Assembly: GCA_040877415.1 (NCBI GenBank)
Contig: JBBDNV010000144.1
Span: 1 to 64,000, forward strand
Direction: 5' to 3'
Source of the DNA: JBBDNV01 sp040877415
Lineage (GTDB): Bacteria > Planctomycetota > Planctomycetia > Pirellulales > PALSA-1355
DNA length: 64,000 nt
A program made the position numbers and the translations under genes. The notes below the pieces were generated by a model. It did no database searches. It was not told where the DNA came from and saw only the letters and a program-made list of their open reading frames with translations. This document shows positions 52,921-59,294 of this stretch, piece by piece. Position 1 is the stretch's first letter, and each line of letters opens with the position of its first letter.

Positions 52921-54693
52921 ATGAATCGACACCCAATGCTGTCCAAGTTGTTCGCACCCGCGTTTGGGGCCACCAGGCGACGTAGACCACCCGCCAGGCG
53001 AATCGGCCTGGAGCCGCTCGAAGACCGGGCAATGCTGACTGCCTACATCGTGGACACCGACGCCGACGTTGTTGCCAACGACGGTTTGATCAGCCTCCGC
53101 GAAGCGGTCGAGGCGTCGAGCACGAACGCGCCTTCGGGCGATGCCCCCGCGGGCATGGCCAACGGCGATGCCATCACCTTCGATCCGTCCCTGGATGGTT
53201 TGCCCATCCATCTCATGCTGGGCGAGTTATCGATCACCGACGACCTGTTGATCAGCGGTCAGGCCCTCGACATCACCATCGATGCCGGCGGGGCAAGCCG
53301 CGTGTTTGCCATCCATACGGGCGAGGTCGTCGCCTTGGCGCATTTAACGCTAACCGGCGGTGCCGTTGCCGATGACGGCGGCGCTATCGCCGCGGCCGGC
53401 GGTGGCGTGACCCACCTCCGCGACATGAGGATTCTCGACAGTACGGCGAGCGGGCACGGCGGCGGCGGTCTGTTCATCGACGCCAGCATGGTCCACATTT
53501 TCCATTCTCTTATTTCCGGAAACACGGCCGACGGCGCGACGGGCAGCGGTGGTGGAATCCTCAACGGGCCGGGCGGCCGGCTCCGCGTATTCCAATCCGA
53601 GATTTCAGAAAACACTGCCAACCGAGCCGGCGGCGGCATCGAAGACAATTCGGGAGCCGGCTTGGGAGTCACGCTGTGGCACTCGGCGCTCGAGGGTAAC
53701 AATGCCGGCGTGGCACCCGCGGCCGCCGCGCCCGGCAACGGCGGCGGTCTGCACGTCACCGGCCCCGGCGACGTCGCCATCTTCGCCAGCAGGGTGATCG
53801 GCAACGTGGCGGCGGCCGAAGGGGGCGGCCTGTGGAACGGAACCGGCCGGATGACCGTCGTCCATACCGTCGTCCGCGAGAACTCGGCCAGCGGCGACGC
53901 CGCGGACGACGGCGGCGGAGGAATCTTCAACAACGGGGGCACGCTGTTCGTCACCTGGTCGACCATCGCCCACAACACGGCGGACGGAGCCGCGGGCAGC
54001 GGCGGCGGAATCTTCTCCAACGGCGGCCACGCAACCATTGTGGCGTCGCGAATCGACGGCAACTCCGCCAACCGAGCCGGCGGCGGCATTGAGGTCGTTG
54101 CGGCCAACGTCGGCATTGTGTTTTCCTCCCTGGCGGAAAACGTTGCCGGGCCGGTCGGATCGGCCGCGCCGGGAAATGGCGGCGGGCTGCACGTCAGCGG
54201 GGCCCATTCTACGGTTCGAGTGCAAAGCAGCCGAGTCACCGGCAACACGGCGGCCAGCGAGGGCGGCGGGCTGTGGAACGACGAGGGAAGCACAATGAAC
54301 GTCGTCGCCTCGACGATCAGCCGCAATCAGGCGCTGGGAACCGCGCTCGACAACGGAGGCGGAGGCATCTTCAACAACGGCGGCGTCCTCGACATCGTCT
54401 TCTCCACCATCAACTGGAACTCCTCGGCCGGCAGCGGCGGCGGGCTGTTTCTGGGCGACGGCGGACACGTCCACATTTCGGCGAGCCAGATTTTCCAAAA
54501 CGAGGCCGACGAAAACGGCGGTGGAATCTACAACAATGCCGACTTGGTCCTGCAGTTTTCCTCGGTCCACCACAATTCCGCGGCCGACGGCGGCGGAATC
54601 TACACCGACACGCTGGGCATCACCGACCTGGTCATCGCCTTCTTGTTTGGAAACAACCCGAATGACCTGGCCGGACCAGGAATGGTGATTTGA
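52921..54693 (+). CDS. Secreted right-handed beta-helix protein with planctomycete anchor motif
   Basis: A 590-residue protein. N-terminus: basic segment and IGLEPLEDRAMLTAYIVDT, the planctomycete extracellular motif, then a short alpha/beta opening (LISLREAVEASS, DAITFDPSLDGLPIHL), as in polymorphic-outer-membrane-like proteins. The rest is a parallel beta-helix of about 20-residue rungs of the type GNTADGATGSGGGI, GGGLWN, GGGIFNNGG. Larger units recur: NTAADGA-GSGGGI appears at 53521 and 53974 (453 bases apart), with a partial third at about 54418. No catalytic site is seen; a surface or adhesion role is likely. A weak hairpin (GGAGC/GCTCC, then TTTT) near 54758-54781 could end transcription. 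Confidence 0.82.
   Translation: MNRHPMLSKLFAPAFGATRRRRPPARRIGLEPLEDRAMLTAYIVDTDADVVANDGLISLREAVEASSTNAPSGDAPAGMANGDAITFDPSLDGLPIHLMLGELSITDDLLISGQALDITIDAGGASRVFAIHTGEVVALAHLTLTGGAVADDGGAIAAAGGGVTHLRDMRILDSTASGHGGGGLFIDASMVHIFHSLISGNTADGATGSGGGILNGPGGRLRVFQSEISENTANRAGGGIEDNSGAGLGVTLWHSALEGNNAGVAPAAAAPGNGGGLHVTGPGDVAIFASRVIGNVAAAEGGGLWNGTGRMTVVHTVVRENSASGDAADDGGGGIFNNGGTLFVTWSTIAHNTADGAAGSGGGIFSNGGHATIVASRIDGNSANRAGGGIEVVAANVGIVFSSLAENVAGPVGSAAPGNGGGLHVSGAHSTVRVQSSRVTGNTAASEGGGLWNDEGSTMNVVASTISRNQALGTALDNGGGGIFNNGGVLDIVFSTINWNSSAGSGGGLFLGDGGHVHISASQIFQNEADENGGGIYNNADLVLQFSSVHHNSAADGGGIYTDTLGITDLVIAFLFGNNPNDLAGPGMVI
53521..54640 (+). repeat. About 450-base super-repeats in the beta-helix gene
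   Basis: Two full units (from 53521 and 53974) share the order NTADGA-GSGGGI, NRAGGGIE, PGNGGGLHV, AAxEGGGLWN, GGGGIFNNGG; a partial third unit starts near 54418. Spacing is 453 then 444 bases. Confidence 0.75.
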
Positions 54694-54810
54694 ACTCCGG
54701 CTTTTGCCGGGCTCCTAATTGACGACAGAATTGAGATTGCCCTACGGGCGACCAACGGGAGCGCCGATGCTCCAGGGTTTTCGCGTCGCCTACATAGGAC
54801 ATTATCAATC

Positions 54811-55662
54811 TCACTTCCAATAACCTGCGAACTGTCGATAGAAGTAATACGCCGCCAGGCCGAATCCGATCACGACGATGATCGAGCGGATCACGGTCTT
54901 GTTGGCGCGCTTGGCGGCGTGCGCGGCAACATAGCCGCCGACCGAAGACGACACGGCCATTGCCGCGGCGTAGGGCCAGTACACTTTGCCGCTGGCCACG
55001 AACACCACGACGCTCACGCCGTTGATCATCAAATTCAACAGCACCTTGACGGCGTTCATCCGGTGGATGTCGTGCATGCCCATGATCGCAAGCGCGCTGA
55101 GCATCAGGATGCCGATTCCGGCGCCGAAGTAGCCGCCGTAAATGGCGACCAGGAATTGAAAGGAGACGACGGCGGCCAACAGACCCGGCGCGTGCGGGAG
55201 GGCCCGGGTGGACGCTGTCTCGCTGGCCGCCCCCTCACCCCCAACGTCTCGATCGCCTGAGGAGCGGGGAGTGACGCCGGTCCAGCGGGCGATGCGCGGT
55301 TGCAGGGCGAACAACAACGCCGCGGTGAGGATCAACCAGGGAACGGCCGTTTTGAACGATTCACCCGGCATTAGCACCAACAGCAGCGAACCGACCAGTC
55401 CGCCGATCAGGCTGGGGACCACCAGCAGCGTCGCCCAGCGGCGCTCCTGGCGGATTTCGTTCCGGTATCCCGCCAAAGCAGCGATCGCGCCGGGCACCAG
55501 GGCAACCGTGCTGGTCGCATTGGCCACCACGGCGGCTGCTCCCGACGAACCGAGCGCCGCGAACAGCGCCGGAAACGTCAACAGCGTCCCGCCCCCGGCG
55601 ATCGCATTGACCGCGCCGGCCAGCACGGCAGCCAGACACAAGATGACGTAGTCGCCGAGCAA
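54811..55662 (-). CDS. TauE/SafE-type sulphite/anion permease
   Basis: A 283-residue membrane protein of the TauE/SafE family, with about eight hydrophobic segments. The start has VILCLAAVLAGAVNAIAGGG followed by TLLTFPALFAA, the first repeat signature, and the second repeat is seen in YGGYFGAGIGILMLSALAIM; the loop has MHDIHRMNAVKVLLN. These permeases move sulphite, sulphoacetate or other anions, but the cargo cannot be told. The TTG at 55662 is preferred because GAGAGG ends five bases upstream of it; GTG at 55668 is an alternative. It is followed by a run of repeats and the small DESFPASDPPAW gene on the other strand. Confidence 0.8.
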   Translation of the reverse strand: MLGDYVILCLAAVLAGAVNAIAGGGTLLTFPALFAALGSSGAAAVVANATSTVALVPGAIAALAGYRNEIRQERRWATLLVVPSLIGGLVGSLLLVLMPGESFKTAVPWLILTAALLFALQPRIARWTGVTPRSSGDRDVGGEGAASETASTRALPHAPGLLAAVVSFQFLVAIYGGYFGAGIGILMLSALAIMGMHDIHRMNAVKVLLNLMINGVSVVVFVASGKVYWPYAAAMAVSSSVGGYVAAHAAKRANKTVIRSIIVVIGFGLAAYYFYRQFAGYWK

Positions 55663-55784
55663 AAACACCTCTCGTTGAAATCCGCCTCGACACCCGCGCG
55701 ACGAGTATAGCCGCGGCCGCCGGGGGCTTCTAGCGACATCCGCCGCTCGTGCGCAGTCGGTGGCTGCCATGCCTGCCATGCTCG

Positions 55785-55813
55785 CGCTCACGTAAGCACG
55801 CTTTGCGTGAGCG
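55785..55813. repeat. CGCTCACG palindromic repeat
   Basis: CGCTCACG (55785-55792) pairs with CGTGAGCG (55806-55813) around a 13-base loop. It is within the gap upstream of the small DESFPASDPPAW gene and could fold in either transcript. Confidence 0.5.
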
Positions 55814-55840
55814 AGGTCCCCTAATACGGAACTGCCGACC

Positions 55841-55870
55841 GCACGGGCGGACAAGCCGCCCGCGGCACTG
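55841..55870. repeat. CACGGGTGG-type repeat, copy 2 (inverted)
   Basis: GCACGGGCGGACAAGCCGCC then CGCGGCACTG; reversed, it reads as the copy at 19150-19226, with C-G swaps that keep the stem paired. Confidence 0.55.
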
Positions 55871-55952
55871 AGCGGAGTCGTTTGACCGTTGACCCCTTGC
55901 CGCCTACGATTCGCCCAGGGGCACCTCGAAAACGGTTTCAGGAACAATCGCC

Positions 55953-56183
55953 ATGACCAAATCGCGCCGTCGCCCGCGAGGTGATTCGCGGCAGCATGCC
56001 GCGCAGAAGCAAAATCAAACCGACGACCAGTTTCACCGGCGCCCTCCTTCGAGCGACACGTCCCAGCCGCAACCTCCGGACGTCGTCGACCTAGCGTCCG
56101 ACGAATCGTTTCCGGCCAGCGATCCGCCGGCCTGGACCGACACGGCGGCGAGCAAAAACGACGTCGGCGCTGAACGTCGATGA
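55953..56183 (+). CDS. Small protein with DESFPASDPPAW motif
   Basis: A 76-residue protein. The first half is basic and Gln-rich (RRPRGDSRQHAAQKQNQTDD); the second contains ASDESFPASDPPAWTDTAAS, a short motif found in many small proteins of unknown function. There is no signal or membrane segment and no cysteine. The ATG at 55953 has AGGA nine bases before it. The motif looks like a binding peptide, but the role is unknown. Confidence 0.7.
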   Translation: MTKSRRRPRGDSRQHAAQKQNQTDDQFHRRPPSSDTSQPQPPDVVDLASDESFPASDPPAWTDTAASKNDVGAERR

Positions 56184-56184
56184 C

Positions 56185-56213
56185 TGGCACGGGTGGCTTG
56201 CCCAGCCGTGGCA
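56185..56213. repeat. CACGGGTGG-type repeat, copy 3
   Basis: TGGCACGGGTGGCTTGCCCA then GCCGTGGCA, right after the stop of the small DESFPASDPPAW gene and before the end of the metalloprotease gene; a related core to the copy at 19161-19183. Confidence 0.5.
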
Positions 56214-56234
56214 TCGCTCGATCAAATTGACGCC

Positions 56235-57218
56235 CTAGCGCGTATCGCCCAGGCTCAAGACCCAGCGCTCGAAGTCCCGGTCGAGATGCTCGACGGCGAC
56301 GCCGGGAAATACGCCGGTCAGTGCTTCCAGGCCGCGCGGATCCTCTGCCCAATGGCCGCGAAACGAGCGATAGAACTTCGCCAGCACTCCCTTCTGCTGC
56401 ATGTAGAGGCAGAAGTAGCGGGCCTGGGCATAGTTGGTTCCCTCTCCCGGCCCGCGAAAGCGCGTATCCTTGACCAGCTCGGCTAGCGACCTGAGCTGTC
56501 CGCGGCGCACCACGTCCTTGAGCCCCGCCAGCCGCCAATTCACGAGCCCCTCGATCCACGGCCCGTCCTTGTCCGAGCGGAATCGCGATTGCTCGTGCAG
56601 GCTCGCCAGCCCTTCGTTGAGCCAGTCGGGCACGTCGGGAAAATCGAAGGCCAAGAGTGCGTGGGTCAGCTCGTGCAACAGCGTTCCGTTGCCGGTGGCG
56701 ATGTTCAGCACCAGCGTGCGCAGTTGCGGCTTGTAGTACCCGTAAATCGAGATGCCCGCCTCGGCGAACAGCCTTTCGCAGTAGCGGTTGTAGCTCTCTT
56801 CCCCTCGAAACACGAGCACGGTCACCGGCTGGCTGGGCTGCGCGTCGAAATACGAGTTGCGCATGGCGCGGACGGCCGGGGCGATGGTGCCGTCGTGCAG
56901 GGCCTCGAGCTCGCCCGGGGCAAGATCGCCCCCCAGGACGAACGGCGACCGCACCACGATCCGGCATTCGGACCCCAGCGCGGCGCGCAGTTTCCTGGCC
57001 CCTTGCGTACATTCCGCCGCGAGCGCTTCGGCCGCGCCGCCCGCGCGCCGGACCGAACTAGCGGCCGCTCTCGCCGGCTCGCCCGCGCGTCCCGGCAGAA
57101 CGCTGTTGCGCATCACCACGGCGCGCGGCTCCGATTTCAGCCACGCGGAGAGCGCCCACGACGAGCCGATGATCGGCAATGGGCCCAGGATCAAAATCAG
57201 CCAACGAATTCGGTTCAA
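56235..57218 (-). CDS. Membrane-anchored gluzincin-type metalloprotease
   Basis: A 327-residue protein with one N-terminal membrane helix (about 6-27; WLILILGPLPIIGSSWALSA) and a peptidase-MA-like domain: the zinc motif HELTH (182-186) in NGTLLHELTHALLAFDF, and the third ligand Glu in WLNEGLASLHEQ (about 202), as in DUF1570-like planctomycete proteins. The domain end FCLYMQQKGVLAKFYRSF and the DFERWVLSLGD tail are conserved with similar proteins. Probably cleaves or processes proteins at the membrane. The start is a TTG at 57218; no ATG precedes the helix. Confidence 0.82.
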   Translation of the reverse strand: MNRIRWLILILGPLPIIGSSWALSAWLKSEPRAVVMRNSVLPGRAGEPARAAASSVRRAGGAAEALAAECTQGARKLRAALGSECRIVVRSPFVLGGDLAPGELEALHDGTIAPAVRAMRNSYFDAQPSQPVTVLVFRGEESYNRYCERLFAEAGISIYGYYKPQLRTLVLNIATGNGTLLHELTHALLAFDFPDVPDWLNEGLASLHEQSRFRSDKDGPWIEGLVNWRLAGLKDVVRRGQLRSLAELVKDTRFRGPGEGTNYAQARYFCLYMQQKGVLAKFYRSFRGHWAEDPRGLEALTGVFPGVAVEHLDRDFERWVLSLGDTR

Positions 57219-57464
57219 GGCTGCCGTTCCATCAGAAAGTCTTCAAAACCGTCGCCACGCGCGCACCTCGGTTCAACGTAGTCGACCGCTCGAATGCTCA
57301 CAAGCGTACGGCGCCCGAACGAGGGCTCGTTTCTCGCGGCTTGTCATTCATGCGCGTTACAACTGCCATGACCGGGCGCGCCGGCGCGAGTCGTCCCCAG
57401 CTTCAGGCCGTCGAGCGCGGTTACGCCGACTGGACCCCTTAAACTTGCACGAATCGCCTAAGGT

Positions 57465-57494
57465 TTGACGTTTTTGCCCACGAGGTGCTACAAT
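57465..57494 (+). promoter_or_regulatory. Near-consensus promoter for the structured RNA
   Basis: TTGACG (57465-57470), 18 bases, TACAAT (57489-57494). A start at about 57501 would give an RNA of about 75 nt ending at the terminator 57541-57576. Confidence 0.65.
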
Positions 57495-57500
57495 TGCCCG

Positions 57501-57576
57501 TGCAGCTCGCGGATGGGGCTGTTAAGCGCGAGTAGGAAGGCCCCTTCGCTGCCCTAACAGGGCGAGGGGGTTTTTT
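57501..57576 (+). ncRNA. Candidate structured small RNA or attenuator leader
   Basis: The interval from the predicted start to the T-run has two exclusive folds. In one, CTGTTAAGCG (57519-57528) pairs with CGCT (57547-57550) plus TAACAG (57555-57560), with GCCC bulged. In the other, CCCCTTCGC (57541-57549) pairs with GCGAGGGGG (57562-57570) to form the terminator. A third short pairing links GGGGC (57515-57519) to GCCCC (57540-57544). I could not match it to a known riboswitch by eye. It may be a free small RNA or control read-through into the DUF883 gene 31 bases beyond. Confidence 0.45.
57541..57576 (+). terminator. Intrinsic terminator before the DUF883 gene
   Basis: CCCCTTCGC (57541-57549) pairs with GCGAGGGGG (57562-57570) in nine pairs with one G-U, followed immediately by TTTTTTG. 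Transcription from the promoter at 57465 would stop here unless the alternative fold wins. Confidence 0.75.
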
Positions 57577-57606
57577 GTTTGTTCTTATGTCGAAAGGAGC
57601 TTCGCC

Positions 57607-57849
57607 ATGTCGAGAAATCGCAACGTCATCGGCAGTCACGCACGGAACGCGCTAGCGGAGATGCAGCTTGAAATGAAAACCATCGGCGAGCGAGCTCAGG
57701 AGCGCGTGGGAGAGCTCGGCGACGCCGCCCGCCAACGAGCCACCACGCTGCAACACGGCATGGAAGAGCGCATCAGCAATCACCCGCTCAAGGCCGTGCT
57801 CATCGCCGCGGGCGTGGGACTGCTGGTCGGCATTATCTGGCGCCGCTAA
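57607..57849 (+). CDS. DUF883 (ElaB/YqjD-like) membrane-anchored protein
   Basis: An 80-residue protein: a helical charged region (ALAEMQLEMKTIGERAQERV then GELGDAARQRATTLQHGMEE), followed by one C-terminal membrane helix with HPLKAVLIAAGVGLLVGIIW and the final RR. This is the pattern of E. coli ElaB/YqjD, which dock on the membrane by their tail and bind ribosomes or interact with stress responses. It has a strong ribosome site AAAGGAG. It is the first of three adjacent membrane genes (next at 57959 and 58386) and follows a candidate regulatory RNA. Confidence 0.85.
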   Translation: MSRNRNVIGSHARNALAEMQLEMKTIGERAQERVGELGDAARQRATTLQHGMEERISNHPLKAVLIAAGVGLLVGIIWRR

Positions 57850-57865
57850 CGGCCCAATAAAGTAC

Positions 57866-57927
57866 TGTAGCCGGCCCCTGTGAGGCCGGGTTTTCGGCGA
57901 GAATTCCGGGGTCAACAACCCCGGCCA
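57866..57927. repeat. GTAGCCGG repeat, copy 1 (inverted orientation)
   Basis: TGTAGCCGGCCCCTGTGAGG then CCGG and, after a 16-base spacer, CCGGGGTCAACAACCCCGG. Two hairpins of six pairs: CCGGCC/GGCCGG at 57871-57889 and CCGGGG/CCCCGG at 57906-57924. It lies between the DUF883 and the YqjE-like genes. Confidence 0.75.
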
Positions 57928-57958
57928 TAGAGTGCTATCGCGCCAATCGGGGAGACTC

Positions 57959-58471
57959 ATGCCAGTCAACCGATTCGATATGCCGCCATCGGGCCAATCC
58001 CCCGAAGGACCGGACGCCGACGACGACGAGACCGTGCGGGGCGGACCCGAGGCCGTCCAGCGCTTGCACCGGCAATTCGAAGAGCTCGGCGAGTACGTGC
58101 GCGTTTACCTGGCCGCCAGGGGCGACGCGATCCGGGCCTCGCTCCGCAGGCTCGCTCTGTGGCTCGTCGTCGTCATCGCCGCCCTGGTGGTTCTGGTCGC
58201 GATGCTCGCCACCGCGGCCGCGATCGCCATCCTGGGCGTCGCCGACGTGGTCGGCCAAGCACTCGGCCGCCCGTGGGCCGGTTACGTCGTCACGGGTTTT
58301 GGGTTGCTGGCGATCGGCGGACTTGTTCTGATGGCCGCGACGATCATCCTGCGGCGCAGATTCCGTAACAGGACGGTGGAAAAATATGCACGACGACACA
58401 GAGAACAAAGAGCACGCTTCGGACGCGACGTCACCGAGCGAGCAACGCCGCGGCAATCCGAGCGAGGCTGA
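57959..58471 (+). CDS. YqjE-like / phage-holin-III superfamily membrane protein
   Basis: A 170-residue protein with two membrane helices (about 66-95: LWLVVVIAALVVLVAMLATA; 112-138: AGYVVTGFGLLAIGGLVLMA) and charged ends. The helical pair and the LAARGDAIRASLRRLALWL entry match the YqjE/holin-III superfamily, which usually sits next to DUF883 proteins. Start ATG at 57959; a GGGGAG ribosome site lies just upstream. The next gene starts 86 bases before this stop in another frame. Confidence 0.7.
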   Translation: MPVNRFDMPPSGQSPEGPDADDDETVRGGPEAVQRLHRQFEELGEYVRVYLAARGDAIRASLRRLALWLVVVIAALVVLVAMLATAAAIAILGVADVVGQALGRPWAGYVVTGFGLLAIGGLVLMAATIILRRRFRNRTVEKYARRHREQRARFGRDVTERATPRQSERG

Positions 58472-58934
58472 ATACCTCAAGCGCGAGGCCGACGATGCCC
58501 GTGGCGCCATCTCGGGCACGCTCGACGAGATGCGCGCCTCGCTCAAGGACGCCGGCGACGTGAGGGCCTGGGCCCGCACTTACCCGTGGACCACGTTGGG
58601 CGCGGCCGCAGCCGCCGGTTTTCTGGTCGCCGCGGCACTGGTACCGCGACGCCGCCGCCGCGACGATGACGACGCGGCGCTGTTGGAGCGCATCTTGACC
58701 GACGAGCAGATCGAGTCGCGGCTGCGCGAGCTGGCCGAAGAGGATCGAGGCAAACCGCCGGGCGAGGGCGTCGTGCACGCGCTGGTGGCCTCGCTCGTCA
58801 AGACCTTTGGCCCGGCGGTGCAATCGGCCGTCGCCGCCGCCATCGCCGCCCGCCCGCCGCAGCCCGCTTCGCCCAACGGCCAGCCGCCACCCGAGCCATC
58901 CGACGCGACCGACTCGACGGAGCCGCCTCTGTAG
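58386..58934 (+). CDS. DUF3618-like membrane protein
   Basis: A 182-residue protein with an acidic N-terminus (MHDDTENKEHASDATSPSEQ), an EYLKREADDARGAISGTLDE segment like the DUF3618 helix, one membrane helix (about 71-87; TTLGAAAAAGFLVAAALV) and a charged, Pro-rich C-terminus. It overlaps the YqjE-like gene by 86 bases in another frame; no in-frame start later than 58386 exists, and GGTGGA lies seven bases before the ATG. Its TAG stop is donated by the repeat copy 2 at 58930-59012. Third gene of the three-gene unit. Confidence 0.72.
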   Translation: MHDDTENKEHASDATSPSEQRRGNPSEAEYLKREADDARGAISGTLDEMRASLKDAGDVRAWARTYPWTTLGAAAAAGFLVAAALVPRRRRRDDDDAALLERILTDEQIESRLRELAEEDRGKPPGEGVVHALVASLVKTFGPAVQSAVAAAIAARPPQPASPNGQPPPEPSDATDSTEPPL

Positions 58935-59012
58935 CCGGGGTCAGTGACCCGGAATACCATTTCGTGTCGCCAACCGTGTGCCCGTTCTGGGGCCTCGATG
59001 AGGCCGGCTGCA
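58930..59012. repeat. GTAGCCGG repeat, copy 2
   Basis: TGTAGCCGGGGTCAGTGACC then CGG, spacer of about 37 bases and GGCCTCGATGAGGCC GGCTGCA. Hairpins at 58935-58952 and 58991-59005. Its GTAG contributes the stop of the DUF3618-like gene. Confidence 0.7.
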
Positions 59013-59015
59013 AAT

Positions 59016-59279
59016 TCAGCCGCCGCCGATGGCCGGCAGAAAATGAATCTCGCTGGCCGGCGTGACCGGCGAGCGCAGCCCGCGCGAGGCGATCGCCCCG
59101 TCGATCGACACGGCCAATCCGGCGGCGATGCCGTCGGCATCACACGCCCGCTGTGCGATTCCCGCAAAGCGCGCTTCCAGCGCCGCGATAATCTGACCCA
59201 GCGAGCCCCCGTCGAGCTCCAGCTTTGCCACCTCGCCCGTCAGGTCGCGCCATTGAGAAGGTATGTACACCGTGGCCAT
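59016..59279 (-). CDS. MoaD/ThiS-like sulphur carrier protein
   Basis: An 87-residue beta-grasp protein ending in Gly-Gly-Gly (AIGGG), the C-terminal signature that is activated by adenylation and carries sulphur as a thiocarboxylate. Ubiquitin-like segments: VYIPSQWRDLTGEVAKLEL, SLGQIIAALEARFAGI and PVTPASEIHFLPAIGGG. It may serve molybdopterin synthase. It starts 13 bases beyond the end of the Mo-subunit gene (ATG 59279; GTG 59282 is possible), giving a four-gene operon with a molybdenum hydroxylase and linking sulphur delivery to the Mo cofactor or its sulphuration. Confidence 0.8.
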   Translation of the reverse strand: MATVYIPSQWRDLTGEVAKLELDGGSLGQIIAALEARFAGIAQRACDADGIAAGLAVSIDGAIASRGLRSPVTPASEIHFLPAIGGG

Positions 59280-59294
59280 CACAGTCCATGCCGC

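Larger units (their letters stand above)
57219..57606. other. Intergenic region upstream of the DUF883 gene
   Basis: 388 bases. The first 240 bases contain no clear signal; from 57465 a promoter, structured RNA and terminator follow (see separate entries). The ribosome site AAAGGAG (57594-57599) belongs to the DUF883 gene. Confidence 0.5.

Noticed and set aside
53521..54640. CRISPR-like array
   Set aside because: The repeats are in-frame coding units of about 450 bases with no fixed short repeat and spacer pattern.
55663..57012. Long open frame that would join the permease gene to sequence across the metalloprotease gene
   Set aside because: The upstream part is antisense-like to the small DESFPASDPPAW gene and in a wrong frame to the metalloprotease; the permease has a good ribosome site at 55668-55673.
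57959..58471. Reading the holin-III-like protein as evidence of a prophage
   Set aside because: No other phage gene is near, and its DUF883 and DUF3618-like neighbours are typical of chromosomal stress cassettes.
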